Shown: in pieces, positions 1 through 12,200 of the stretch
How the letters are laid out: each line of letters begins with the position of its first letter
Numbering within the stretch: position 1 is the first letter of the stretch
From: Eudorina sp. 2006-703-Eu-15
Lineage: Eukaryota > Chlorophyta > Chlorophyceae > Chlamydomonadales > Volvocaceae
NCBI GenBank assembly: GCA_003117195.1
Contig: BDSI01000016.1
Span: forward strand, 62,001 to 126,000
DNA length: 64,000 nucleotides
Direction of reading: 5' to 3'
Position numbers and translations under genes: made by a program
The notes under the pieces: generated by a model
The model's input: the letters and a program-made list of their open reading frames with translations, nothing else
Database searches by the model: none
Told to the model about the DNA's origin: nothing

Positions 1-3000
1 GCCTTCGACGGCTCATCTCCCGTTGTGCCCGCAGCATCAGGCCCTTCCGACGTGGGCGGCATCGGGATGCGACGCGACAGCTGGCCCCGGCGCGGCGTTC
101 CATCGGCCGGTGAGGAGGATGACGAGGCCGCCCCAGGCGCCTCTCCTTCAACCGCCGGTCCCGGGCTCGGGATCACGGGGATCACGAGGGCCGGGACCAC
201 AGGGACGCGAATCGCAGGCTGTTGGTGGTGGGGAGACGAGCCGTAGATCTCTGATGAGTTCGGGGACGGCGGCCGGCAGGGAGGCTGGTCCTGTGGATCT
301 TTGGCGGCGAAGCACGTTGCGGCCCCCCGGGTGCCCGCGGGTACCAACGAGATGGTGCATGCAAACTCAGGGGAGGAAGCCTCACTTGGGGCGCCGGCGG
401 GATCCGTCGAGTCCCGCATGTCAAGCTGCGGTGGTGACTGGGCGGCATCGCGAGGTGACTCTTTTGTGATTACCATGGCGCTTTTGTGATTACCATCATG
501 AGAATGACGATGATGTTGGGGGCTGTGCGGTGGGCTACTGCAGCGCGGTGCAGCGTTCAAGGCGGTGCCGCAGGCCGTGGCCGCGGCGGCCGCGGCGTGC
601 GCCTGTCCGAAGGGGTCGGCTGCCGGCTCCTTATAGACGATACCCTCGCTGGAGCGGGAGGAGCGCTGGTCGCCGCCGGCGCCACCGGCCGGGGCATTTG
701 AAGGCCGGTCAAACAGGTCGCAGCTGGGCTCGACGGCCGCAGCGGCTGCGGCGCAGGGATCACGGACAGGTGCAGCGACCGCTGTGTTCGCCAAGGATGC
801 ACCAAGCTGCTGTCGCAACATCTCATAGGCCGAATCCAGGGCATCGGCTGCGACGCTGGTGTGCGCTGCCGTCAAAGCCATGTCAGCGGCGGCGTTGGAG
901 AGCTGCCCAAGCAGTTCGTAGCTCGACTCGGCGGCCAGGGCGGCTGCGCAGGCCTGGCGGGCGGCAATAGATGCACCGGCCGCTGCCTCCGCCAGCTGTC
1001 CCTGTCGATCGTAGCCCAACTCGAGGGAGAGCGAAGCAGCGCACGCATGGCGGGCGTGCGTGGACACCTCTGCTGCGGCTTCGGTGATCTGTCCCAGCTG
1101 GTGAAGACTTGACTCGGCGGCAAGCGCGGCAGAGCACGAGTGGCGAGCAACCTCGGCGGTTTCCGTGGTGGTCTCGGCGAGCTGTCCCAGTAGATCAAGA
1201 CTTGACTCGGCGGCAAGCGCAGCAGAGCACGAGTGGCGCGCAACCTCGGCGGTTTCCGTGGTGGTCTCGGCGAGCTGCCCCAGTAGATCAAGACTTGACT
1301 CGGCGGCAAGCGCAGCAGAGCACGAGTGGCGCGCAACCTCGGCGGTTTCCGTGGTGGTCTCGGCGAGCTGCCCCAGTAGATCAAGACTTGACTCGGCGGC
1401 AAGCGTGGCAGAGCACGAGTGGCGCGCAACCTCGGCGGTTTCCGTGGTGGTCTCGGCGAGCTGTCCCAGTTGATCAAGACTTGACTCGGCGGCAAGCGCA
1501 GCAGAGCACGAGTGGCGCGCAACCTCGGCGGTTTCCGTGGCCGTCTCGGCGAGCTGTCCCAGTTGATCAAGACTTGACTCGGCGGCAAGCGCAGCAGAGC
1601 ACGAGTGGCGCGCAATCTCGGCGGTTTCCGTGGCCGTCTCGGCGAGCTGTCCCAGTTGATCAAGACTTGACTCGGCGGCAAGCGCGCCCGCGCAATGATG
1701 CCCGACGACAGTGGCATCATCTGTGGCGGCGTCCGCCAGCTGCCCCAGCAGGCCGACGCTCACCTCAGCAGCACGGCCGCCAGCACACGCGTGGGCTGCT
1801 GTGCTGCGGGCGTCTGCGACCGCGTCTGCAAGCTGTCCCAGCAGATCATAGCTGGACTCCGCCGCCAGAGCGCCCGCACACGAGTGCTCCGCGGAGCCGG
1901 CCGCGTCCGCCGATGCGTCCGCCAGCTGCCCCAGCAGCTCGAAGCTCGCCTCCGCCGCTAGGGCGCCGGTGCAGGACTGGCTGGCGCGATGGGCTTCCTC
2001 CACGGCGGCATTGACGGTCTGTCCGAGCAGCTCGTAGCTTGATTCAGACGCCAGGCTGGCCGCGGACGACTGGCCGGCGGCAGCGGCTGAAGCAGCAGCT
2101 GCTGCTGCAAGCTGTCCCAGCAACTCTGCTGGGTTCGCAAGCGTCGCGGTGCAGAACCGGACTGCAGCCGCCGCCACGTCCACGCCCTCGTCAAGAAGCT
2201 TCCGGATATCTCCATGGTCGGACCAAGGCGACCCGTCCTTCAAGCAAGACCACCCTGGGGTCACCGCTGTCATAGAAGCGGCGGCCGCCGAGACTCCCCC
2301 GACGTCGTCCGTGCGTTGGTGCGCTTGCCGAGGTGTCAGCAGCGCCGACGGGTCAGGCGTGCTTGCGCCCGCGGTTGCCACCTGCGCCGCCTTGCCGAGC
2401 GTGTCGAAGCACGAGTCCAGGGCTGAGGCCGCAGAGCAGAAGTGAACAGAGGCAAACTTCGCCTTGGCGGCTGCGTCGGCCACTTCAGCCAAGTCGGTGC
2501 ACGAGTCAAGAACCGCGGCCTCCACCGCTGCCGTCGGCTCCATGCGAGGCTCGGCGGAGCCGACGGGCCCCGCATGCGCGGCCGCGTCCGCCAACCGACC
2601 GAACAGCTGCTCGTAGCAGGCATCCAGACCCGTTGCCGCTGTGTAAAAGTGTTCGGAAGCACTGACGGCCTTGGCGGCCGCGTCCGCAAGGTGAAGCAGG
2701 CGGTCGTAGCGCAACCCATTTACCAAGGGCCCGGGTGACACAATGGGCGACCCATGAGACGGCTGGCCCGGCGACGCTGAGGAAGCCGCGGCCGCATCGG
2801 CGAGCAGGCCCAAACCGCCCGCGTTGTCCACTTCCATAGTCGAGGTCGAGAGGCACGATGGGCTGGAGCTATCGAACAATTCAACCCCGGCGGCAGCCGC
2901 TTTGAGACGGTGGGGACTGTCGCGACCCTGCAGTGCTGTCGAGGCGGAGCAGCAAGACGAGCGAGACGGGGTCGACGAAGCGTCTGCGTGCCCGGCTGTG

Positions 3001-3548
3001 TCCACCAACTGCCCAACCTTTCCCCCGGGTGTCATGCGGTATTGGCTCTCTGGGCTGCTCGGCGCCGACTCGTCAGATAGGTAAAGGGCGTGCGCCGTAA
3101 GACCCTCGAGCGCGTCCCCGAAGCAGGGGCCCTGCGGTCGTGAGGTGTCCACGGCCGTGACTGCGGTGGTAGCAGGGCCTTCAGCAGCAGCAGCGGTGGC
3201 GGCAGTTGTGGTGCTGTCATTCAGCTGCATGCAGGGCTCCGTCACGGCCGGTGAGCGCATCGAGCATGAACGAAGAGGAGTTAATGAGACCACGGGCTCC
3301 AAGGCATCCGCGTCATCGCACGCGGTCCTAGCCGTTGACGGTCGTGACCATGGCCACGCTGCGCGGCCATCCTCAACGGCTGCGGCACCTTGCGTCGCTT
3401 TGCCGTTCGACGCTGCCGCCACCGCGTCCAAGTACATGCGCGTCAAGATGTAGGCGATAACGCCGAGGATGAAGATGCCTGCAGGTTTGGTTGCGAGTAG
3501 TGGGTTAGCACCACACGTGGCATCGAGGGCGTGTGGACGTGGCGTCAT
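1..3548 (-). CDS. Large membrane-anchored protein with tandem 31-residue alanine-rich repeats (3' end off the left edge)
   Basis: One reading frame stays open from the ATG at 3546-3548 to the left edge, 1182 codons without a stop. The start is fixed by an in-frame stop at 3576-3578 with no other ATG between. Residues about 24-40 (AGIFILGVIAYILTRMYL) form a single hydrophobic segment, so I infer an N-terminal signal anchor. A low-complexity Ser/Thr/Ala region follows. From about 2150 down to 790 the protein is built of roughly fourteen 31-residue units with core AAESSYDLLGQLADA and a conserved HSC/HAC near the unit end. The tail after the repeats is Pro/Ser/His-rich and disordered-looking. The units look like amphipathic helices, probably a helical scaffold. 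I recognise no family and assign no function. No intron is needed in the window. Confidence 0.85.
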   Translation of the reverse strand, partial: MTPRPHALDATCGANPLLATKPAGIFILGVIAYILTRMYLDAVAAASNGKATQGAAAVEDGRAAWPWSRPSTARTACDDADALEPVVSLTPLRSCSMRSPAVTEPCMQLNDSTTTAATAAAAEGPATTAVTAVDTSRPQGPCFGDALEGLTAHALYLSDESAPSSPESQYRMTPGGKVGQLVDTAGHADASSTPSRSSCCSASTALQGRDSPHRLKAAAAGVELFDSSSPSCLSTSTMEVDNAGGLGLLADAAAASSASPGQPSHGSPIVSPGPLVNGLRYDRLLHLADAAAKAVSASEHFYTAATGLDACYEQLFGRLADAAAHAGPVGSAEPRMEPTAAVEAAVLDSCTDLAEVADAAAKAKFASVHFCSAASALDSCFDTLGKAAQVATAGASTPDPSALLTPRQAHQRTDDVGGVSAAAASMTAVTPGWSCLKDGSPWSDHGDIRKLLDEGVDVAAAAVRFCTATLANPAELLGQLAAAAAASAAAAGQSSAASLASESSYELLGQTVNAAVEEAHRASQSCTGALAAEASFELLGQLADASADAAGSAEHSCAGALAAESSYDLLGQLADAVADARSTAAHACAGGRAAEVSVGLLGQLADAATDDATVVGHHCAGALAAESSLDQLGQLAETATETAEIARHSCSAALAAESSLDQLGQLAETATETAEVARHSCSAALAAESSLDQLGQLAETTTETAEVARHSCSATLAAESSLDLLGQLAETTTETAEVARHSCSAALAAESSLDLLGQLAETTTETAEVARHSCSAALAAESSLDLLGQLAETTTETAEVARHSCSAALAAESSLHQLGQITEAAAEVSTHARHACAASLSLELGYDRQGQLAEAAAGASIAARQACAAALAAESSYELLGQLSNAAADMALTAAHTSVAADALDSAYEMLRQQLGASLANTAVAAPVRDPCAAAAAAVEPSCDLFDRPSNAPAGGAGGDQRSSRSSEGIVYKEPAADPFGQAHAAAAAATACGTALNAAPRCSSPPHSPQHHRHSHDGNHKSAMVITKESPRDAAQSPPQLDMRDSTDPAGAPSEASSPEFACTISLVPAGTRGAATCFAAKDPQDQPPCRPPSPNSSEIYGSSPHHQQPAIRVPVVPALVIPVIPSPGPAVEGEAPGAASSSSSPADGTPRRGQLSRRIPMPPTSEGPDAAGTTGDEPSK
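1106..1690 (-). repeat. 93-bp tandem repeat inside the coding sequence, near-identical copies
   Basis: The word gacttgactcgg recurs at 1106, 1199, 1292, 1385, 1478, 1571 and 1664, exactly 93 bp apart. Copies differ at only a few bases, for example Asp-Leu-Leu versus Asp-Gln-Leu codons. 93 bp is 31 codons, so copy-number change keeps the frame. Diverged protein-level copies flank the array on both sides. Confidence 0.95.
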
Positions 3549-6050
3549 GTACGGTACCCACCATCGCGACCGCCGTCACCAGGTCCCCAAGGGTGCCCAT
3601 TCGATCCTCCGCCGCCGGGGCCCCGAGGAATAGATCCCGGTGGAGGGCCCCCAGGCGCCTCCGGCACATCACCGATCTGCAGTGGAGAAGAGCCAGATCG
3701 AGCAGAATCGTTTTTAGGACATTCGATGCACGTCGCAAGATGTTATGTTGTGGAGGTCCTTGAATGATTTACGGAGACTTGCAGCTGTCGGGCGGGCCAT
3801 ACCTGGGGTTCGACAGGCAACGGAGCAGTCCCAGGCTGGGGAAATTGACGCACAAGGCCATCGCCGTGTGGCACCCAGATAGCGATGACGCGAGTCCGCT
3901 CGCGCGAGTAAGGAAAGGACGGAAATGCTTGAAGGCGAGTGACTGAATCGCCCCGTGACGAGGCCCCGCTCCGACTCGGGGTCCTGGCCTGCATCGCCGG
4001 ACGTCAACAATATAAGCAGATGCGCTTGAGAATGACTGCAGCGGCGGGGATACGAAATTTTGCCGGCGGGAGCGAGCGGGTCGAGAAATACTGCATGGAG
4101 TTAAACTGACAGCCGGCCGGAGATCGACTCCACAGCCATTTCGATGCAAGTGAATTTTAATACTTAGTAGGACTTACAGGACGTTGTAAGTTGAAAGAAG
4201 CGCTTTGGTGAGACATCCCCTACTCTTTCAGAAGCAGCAACATCTACTTGGTGACTGCCCAAAGAAGTCCTGATAACATTTCAGCTACCATTTTCGTCAT
4301 CAACATGACGTGTAATAGCTCTAAGGCCACAGAGACATGGCCTCTCTTCGTTCAAAACTCGGGGGTAGCACAGGTGAAACGTCAATGCGCATCCCGTCAC
4401 AATCCAAGCATCCATGTGACAAATTTTGAGTTGCACCACATTGCAGGTGTATCGAGAGGTTGTTCGAACGCAGATGGAGGTTGAAGGAGTTTTGCACGCG
4501 ACCGAGGCTGTACGATCGGTTCCAAGCGCGAACAGAACCTTTTGGAGGCGCGGCTTTTCCGTAACATCTATACACTAGGATTATTTGATAAGTGCCACCT
4601 CAGCGCAATTTCTATAGTTGAGGAGATATCCACTTGATAGCGGAATGCGAAGCGACGTACCCCCATAGCAAAAAAAAGGTGGCGCGTCATATCAGACAGC
4701 GTAACTCGGGGGAAATTTACATATCCTCTTGAAAGGTTACATCCAATGATAGCCATGACAACGTTGCGATGAATCGGCACGCGTCGGTTGAATCAGGCTG
4801 TCACACAGCCATCACCCGCCAGATTGCAAGGCTGCTAATATGAGCGTGTAACCGCTCTCTCCAGGACTAACCGCATCGTATCTTGCACTGACAGCCGGCG
4901 AATGGGGTTTCGCACCCCATACCCGCAGTCGGGCCAATCCGGGCCAATCAGGCTTGAACGACTGCATCGACACACCGTTTTTCGGTGCTTGGTTCTGCCC
5001 GCTCATACCACGCAAAGAAAAGACATAGATGCTAACGCCTTGTCAGCGCGCACCCAAATGTACATAACACAATCTACCTCCCCGCCGCCGCCGTCCCTGA
5101 AGAAAAATGAGGCAGCGACACCATCACGAAGAGCAAGCCTTGCCTACCCAGATGCGTTCATAAAGATTTCGTTTTTCCTGTCGGTGTCAGGTGGGGTCCA
5201 CACAACGCGAAACACAACACGACGTGTCAGCGGTGACGTGCACCCCATGCACATAATTGGATCCTTCCGGTACGAGCTCCGCACGTGGTAGGTTGATCAC
5301 CTGCAATGATGCCATCTCACACAACCGAAAACTGCCATTCTGGGTCGTGCCCTACGTGCGGTTCACCCAAGTCCAAGTCTACCGTAACAGCCAGACAGCC
5401 ACAACTCCAGTGGCAATTTCACATCACGACCCTCATCATAATCACACGCCACCTGAAGACTGCACACCCTGGCCTGTCCTATGCCTGGAGACCCAACCGC
5501 TCGCGAACGGGGCCTGCACGACAGTCCTAAGCACACCGTGAACCTCAGCCTCGCTCCTCCGGCGTGTCACAATATCGCACACGGGTGTGTCATCACCTTC
5601 CGGGCCCTACGTCAATCTTCGGCACGACTGCTGTTCGGCACGAACGGTTATGGGGTTTATCAATGATGGGGCGGAGGCTCCCAGGCACGCAAGGATGCAG
5701 CCTGGAAGCGCGTCTTCACTTCCATGTTCTAGGTGCACACCGCAGGGCGCGAACGCCTGTTCCCTTAACGGATCCGTACCACATGCCACATACCAGACCT
5801 GACTATCCTTAACCGCGCCGCGCTACCGCACATCGCACTGAACAGCACCCACACCACGCCTGTACAAAACCACACCTGCCCCACACCACACCATGCCAGA
5901 CTGCAAGAGGCCCCGCCACACCACACCTTACTAGACAAGACGACCATCAACCCACACCAACCCACAGCATACTACACACGGCCCCGCCACACCCCACCTC
6001 ACTAGACTATACCCACACTACACGAAATCCTACCAACCCACGCCACACCC
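3549..6050. other. Intergenic region between two minus-strand genes
   Basis: This stretch holds the presumed promoter of the 31-residue-repeat gene, which starts at 3548, and the 3' flank of the carboxypeptidase gene, which ends at 6281. Base composition is clearly less GC-rich than in the flanking exons. I see no convincing exon, RNA gene or transposon. From about 5800 the sequence drifts into CA-rich simple repeats that grow into the pentamer array. Confidence 0.5.
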
Positions 6051-6054
6051 GACT

Positions 6055-6255
6055 ACACGAAATCCCACCACACCACGCCACACCACGCCGCACCACGCCA
6101 CACCACGCCACGCCACACCACACCACACCACACCACACCACACCACGCCACGCCACGCCACGCCACACCACGCCACGCCACGCCACGCCACGCCACGCCA
6201 CGCCACGCCACGCCATGCCACACCACACCACACCACAACACACCACCACACCACA
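6055..6255. repeat. Pentanucleotide microsatellite (CCACA/CCACG)n
   Basis: About 200 bp of five-base units alternating between ccaca and cgcca types, on the plus strand. It lies just beyond the stop codon of the carboxypeptidase gene. It creates long meaningless frames rich in Trp, Cys, Gly and Val on the minus strand. Confidence 0.9.
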
Positions 6256-6280
6256 CCCGCACCAACGCACACGGGCCAGA

Positions 6281-9200
6281 TCACATGGGCGGCAGCGTGA
6301 TGCGCGCGTTCATCTCCTCCAGCAGCGCCGTATCGTCCACCTCCGCCAGCTCGCAGATCGCCCTGCGACCGCAATAGCAGCGGCAGCGGTCGGGTGAAGG
6401 GCAGCCGACTCCCCTCGCGCGCCTTATGCATCCACAACAAGCCTGGTGACACGGCCGAGGGCGGAGGTGCCCCGCTCCGCACCTGGCCAGCCAGCTGGCC
6501 ACGACGCGACCGAGCTACGGCATGCGCGCCAGCGCGGCGGCCCTCAACGTGTTGCTACTGCTGCGCTGCCGTATCAGAACCCGGCAGCCTGCCGTGCACT
6601 CAGAACAGCTGCCGCCGGCCTCCAGTAATCCGTCAATCCTTACGACACTCCATGCGCACAATAAGAAAGGTCTCGGCCCGTTGTCAGACACCCTAGGTAC
6701 GCCCAAGGCATCCGCCGCCACACCGCCCAGCCCTCACCTGCACAGGTTGTGGCCCATGGAGAGGTAGTCCCGCGCGCTAAAGTGGGTGGCGGTCACGGAG
6801 GAGCCGGCGAGGCTGGCCTCCAGCGTGTAGGAGCCCGCCACGCCGAGCTCCCGGTGCACCACCACACGCGCCGCCGAGAGCTTAGCCTGAGGGGCGGGGC
6901 AGCACACACACGCACAACCCACCGGATCCCTTTGGTACGCCCTGGTGGTGGCGCGGTCGCCTTTCTTCTGCCACTTGCTTTTCCACTTATTCTTCTTCCC
7001 CTGGGTAAGCAGTTTCCAGGTTGACCTGGTTGATGCATCATTCTGGGTTACGGTACCTCGCTGAACACACGGAGACCCTTGCTCACTGAAGGACACACGT
7101 TAAAACATGAAATGGAACAATGCCGGCGCAGGGCGGGCCGAGGGGCTCGGCGGTGGTACGAGGCGCCGGGGCGCCCAGCGGGCCGTGGCGAGGCCTGGAG
7201 CGGCCGCGGCGCCAGTGCGCGCCGGTGGGGCGATGCCCATGGCGAGGGGGCCCCGGGTCTGAAAGCAAGCTGGAGGCACATACATCACGGGCCCCGCAGC
7301 AGAGGCTCCGGCCCCCCAGCGCGCAACGCACCTTCCGGATCTTGAAGCTGCACTTGGGGAAACTGAAATCCTGCGCAGCGGTGCGTTTGGGGCGGGAGCA
7401 AGGTGTCCAGAGCACGTCCTTGACCAAGCTGTAAATGCGTGGGGCGTCCCGGCTGCCTTAACACCCCTCCTCGGTGGATTATCATCGCGATGCCACCGAA
7501 GGGAATGGGACACGAGGTTGCGACGCGCGGGCTCCGCATACAGAGCGCCCACTTCGCGGCCTATCGACGCAGTGAGCCCCCCGCCCAACGCCTGCTGCAC
7601 CATGCAGCCCCATTGTGACCACCGCCATCGCAGCCGCCATCGCCAGGCCCAGCGGCCAAATAAGCTCACCCCGCACAGCCCGCTCGTCTTACCGATGAGA
7701 TGCGCGCCGTCAAGTACGGCAGCATCCGTACTCGCAGCCTCGCAGCGACCCGCGGGCTGGGCCCCGTAGTCGTGGGCGGAGCCATCGGCGTTGCCTGCAG
7801 CATCGCCTGGGGCCCTGCGCCGCCGCCGTACGGCCCTGCATAACCGCCGCCGTAGGCCGGTGCCGCACCGCTGAACCCGTTGCCCTGCACGGCCAGGCCG
7901 GCCGAGCCGCCGCTGCCGCCGCCCGGCAGCATCTGCTGCTGCGCCGGCTGCGCCGCCCCGGGCAGCTGCGCGTCACTGTCCGCAGCGGCACCCGAGTACC
8001 GGACGTTGGTGTTGGCAGCGTAGGTTGCAGGCTGCGGCGCCTTGCCCTGCGCCGCCAGCGCGGCGGCGGAGGGCTCGCACCTGCGGCGGGCGGGCGGGCC
8101 GCGGCGGCGGCGGCGACGACGACGACGAGGGGGTCGGGGGTGCTCACGAGCGGCGTGGCGGGTTGGTACGTGGCCACCGCGCACGTGGGTGCCGCGCCGT
8201 AATGTCGTGATGCATTTGAGACGTGTTATACACGAGAGATGCACGGGGGAATCTGATCTGACCTGACCTCTTCAAAGCAGGCAACCGTGAGGAACGTGCA
8301 CCCCTCGTCAACGCGGGCCCCATTCCTTGCCGATCGCCGATTGCGCGATGCCCGGAACTAAGGGTACCTGCACTCCCACTTGGCGGGCGCTGTGGACGTG
8401 TGCCGGACACGACGGTCCATGGACTCGGCGCCCGCAACTCTCTCTGGCCATTCGCCCGCGCCCTGCCTGTGGCGCATCCCGAACGGCACGCCCCGGTGCG
8501 GCCTGGGGGCTCATTTGCCATCGCGCATCACCAATATCACCATCAACATCACCTATTGGAGACTTCATAACGCAAGGTCGGTGGCAAGGCATGCCGCCCC
8601 TGCCCTGCCCGCCCCTGCCCTGCGCTGCGCTGCCCTCTCACCCGTAGAAGAACGTGTCCGATTTGGTCGAGTGGCCGTGAATGTCGATGTACAGCGCCAA
8701 CCGCCCAGCAGCCGCCAGCTGCTGCAGCACGCGCTTGGAGTGGTAGACGGTGGGGTACAGGCAGCGGACCGGCCGGTCCCACACCCTGCAGGCGCCGCGC
8801 CGACCGCAACCCACAGGGCAAGTCAGGCGGCGCGGGACACGTTCCCGTCGGCAACAGCTTGGCTTAACAGCTGCGCACGCCGGGTCAGCAACCGCTAACC
8901 CTCAAGCGCACGGGTTGACCGACAACGCTGTCGGTAACATGATTCATTCAACGAGCCGCAGCTGCCTGCCCCGTCCCGCTGAACCCCACCGCCCCCTGAG
9001 GCCCTCGACCCGGTGTGCCGCGAACCCCGCGCCGCCCCTGCGGCCCCCACCTGTTGAGGTCCACGCCCGCCAGGCTGCAGCGGTAGTTGCCGTTGACGAC
9101 GCCGTCGGGGTTCAGCATCGGCACCAGCTTGAACACGAACGAGTTGCGCAGCGTCACCGCCGCGGGGTCGGAGGAGCACAGGAACTCCAGCATGCCCTGC

Positions 9201-12200
9201 ATCAGCCAGCTGGCGCACGTCTCGCCGGGGTGCACTCGCGCTGTGATGAAGATGCACTCGCGCTGCCGCACCACCTCCAGCGGCGAGCCCCAGTCCGTGA
9301 TGGTGAGCAGGTCCACCCGCAGACCGGTCAGCGTGTAGCACAGCACCGAGCGGACCAGCGGCGGCGGCGCGACGGGCGACGCCGCCAGCGCCAGCTGCAT
9401 CATCGGCGGCGGCCCCTGCGGTTGCTGCGGCTGGGAGCTGCGCGGCTGCTGGGCGGCGGATTCGGCGAGCAGGCGCCGCTGCAGGCCGTCCAGGTAGTCC
9501 TGCGGCGGTGGGTGGGCAGGGGTGATGGGTGGGCAGGGGCGGTGGCGGACAGGGGCGGTGGGTGGGCAGGGGCGGTGGGCGGACAGGACCAAGGGGCGCG
9601 GACGGTGAGCTACCGGAGCGCAGGCACAACTAGGGACAAGCAGGGTACGGTACGATTTACCGTGTTACCCGGTCACCCCGAACTACCCGGCCTAGAAGCA
9701 TTCGTTCGCTCCGTCAGCCCACAACAGACCCAGGGCCATGGCCCCTCGGGGTGGCGGGTGCGCGCACCTGCAAGTCGGTGTACGTGTACGGGTAGCAGCT
9801 GGCAACGTAGTACGTCCCAGGTACGGGAAAATGGAGCGTGAAGCTGGCGCAGTAGAGGCCCGGACCCAGGTTGTTTGGCCCCGAGCCGCAGACGCCATCT
9901 CCGTCGGCGCCATCGGCGGTCGCCGTGGACTTGCCCTTGCCCTTGGTCTTCTTCCCGGGCGGCTGCGCCGCGGCGCCCGCGGGCGCCGCGCCTGGCGCCG
10001 CGGCCCCGTTGCCGGCGGCGCCGCCCGCCGCAGCCGCGGCCGCCGCCGCCACCGAGGGCTGCACATCGGACAATGGACACGGTAAGGAGTTTCAAGAGTC
10101 AGGGGCGGGACCGTTGTACGGCAGGTGCCGTGGCGCGTAGTCACACGCGGAAGCCGTCCAACGCAGGCACCCCCCAGGCTTTGCAACTCAACTCTTAATC
10201 AACCCTGCCTTGCGCTTTCTGCTGCTACTCACGCCAAGCTAAGTGTTGCGGTCCGCACCCAATCGTGCGCTCCCACCTCTCGGACAACCCTAACCGGCAC
10301 CAAACCACAGGCCAGCGCAGCCCGCAAAAAGTAACGGTCAGCCTCGCCCTTCCAGGCCCACCTACCCTCGCACCAGGTGGTCCCCCGTTCGATTCCCTCT
10401 ATTTGCACATCGCGTCCCGCGCCCGCTTTGCGACGGCGCCCCCTCAGCCCTCACCTTCTTGCCCTTGCGCGACGCCGCGCCCTCGCCCGCGACCGTCGGC
10501 CTGCCGCGGTAGGGCGACGGGTAGTAGCTGATGTGGCTGCCCGCCCGGAACCACACGCCGGGGTCCGTCGCCGGCGACGGCGCGGAGGCCGGTCGCGACC
10601 GCGGCGTCAATGGCGCCTCCCCATCCGCCGGCCTCGCCAGGCAGATCACGGGCCGCTTCCCCCCGCTGAACAGCGATTCCTTCTTCCGCAGGTTCACGAT
10701 GTTCATCTTGATGCCGGGCCCCTGCCCCAGCCCCGTCGACGTCGCGCCCGCTGCGGCGCCCGCGGCGCCGCCGCCGGCCGCGGCGCTGCCGTCCAAGGAG
10801 GCCTGCAGCTCGGCTTGTTGCTGCGAGATCGAGGTGGCGAGGGCGACGGGCCCGCCGGCGGCTGCGCCGCCGCCGCCGCTCCCTCGGCAGGGCTGCCCCT
10901 GCTGCGGCCAGCCGGCGCTGCTGCAGGCGCCCGGCGGCACCGTGACCGCGAAGTAGAACCACTGGCAGAGGTTGCCACCTTCGGACCGGTCGTTCAGGTC
11001 GGCGGCCAGGAAGAGGTCGTACTCCCGCGGCCCCACTTGCGCGGCGCAGCGCAGGTTGCCGCTCTCGAAATTTGAATGGAAGGACAGCTGCGGCGGGGAG
11101 GGCGAGGAGGGGCGGGGGATGCTGGCCATCCCGCCGGGTCCGCCGGGCGGCGCGAAGCGCCCGCTGCTGCGCAGCAGCGCCTGCAGCCCACCGCCGCCGC
11201 CGCCGCCGCCGCCGGCGTCCCCGCGGCCGCCCGGATCGCCATTGATGTTGGGCAGGTGAAAGGGGTCAAGCTCCGGCGGCGAGGCGGCGCGGCAGGCCTG
11301 CAGGCCGGACCCCGCCGCGGCCCCGTCTGCTGCGTGCGCCGCGGCACGGCATGGCGAGACCGCAAATGTCGGGGTGCGGACACGGGGGAGCGGGAGCGTG
11401 GCAGGGGAGGCAGGCGAGGCAGGGGAGGCAGGCGAGGCGAGCGGGATGGCGTGGCAGCAGGGCGGGAGGCCAGGTCAGCCGGCGTATGAAATGAGGCAAA
11501 CCCGGGGTAAGAGCTGCCGGGCCATGAAGACGACGGCAAGGGAGGCAACCTAGGGAAGCTGGGAGCGCCATTTTCCAGGGGAAAGAGTAAGATGGCAGCA
11601 AGAGAAGCCATGGCTGAGTGCCGCGCTGCCGCCAGTCTCCGAAATGCAAATGCGCCATGAGGCAATCAGTCAGTACCGTATATGTTCCAAGAACGCCCAA
11701 AATCGCCCCGGCTTCAGTAGATCAGTGCCCAGTCGCCCCCAGCGCCGCACCTGCTTCAGCTATGGCCAGGCGCGCCAGCTCCGGAAACGTCCCCGACGCC
11801 GTGCGGCTGTCCAGACCCCGCGCGCCGGATTCACTCAGCCACGCCGCTTGCTCTGCGACCGTGTGACGAGACGAGGGTGACCGGACAGGCGGCTCGGATC
11901 GATGCCGCAACAGGTAAGGAGCTCGGGAGTGAACGCAGGAGCGCGCAATAGTGCCCAGAACTGAGCGCGACCGTGCGTATCCCAGAGCACGTGCGCGTGT
12001 CAGACAGATCAACACTTTCATTTCGAGCGGCTTGATGAGGTGACCGACACCGACCCGGCGGAGCCCTCCCCGTCCTCCCCCGCTCCCTGCTCGGCTCCTT
12101 CTCCTCCCGTTCCTCCTCCTCCTCCTCCTCCTCCTCTTCCCTCCTCGTGTTCCCGCAAAGACAACAAAAAACTCACCGCCCGTTGCCTGGAGGGCCGACC

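Noticed and set aside
1106..1690. CRISPR-like regular spacing
   Set aside because: There are no unique spacers between repeats. The 93-bp units are contiguous and coding, and the DNA is eukaryotic.
872..1720. 282-residue minus-strand frame of repeated RLPPSQVLINWDSS units
   Set aside because: It is an out-of-frame shadow of the 93-bp repeat. The frame encoding AAESSLDQLGQLAE is continuous over 1182 codons and has the helical pattern.
6007..6482. Minus-strand frames rich in VWCGVAWRG
   Set aside because: They arise from the CCACA/CCACG pentamer array, not from a gene.
10381..10400. T-loop-like gttcgattcc near a carboxypeptidase exon, and a similar word near 17945
   Set aside because: Flanking bases do not form a T-stem and no cloverleaf could be drawn, so no tRNA is called.
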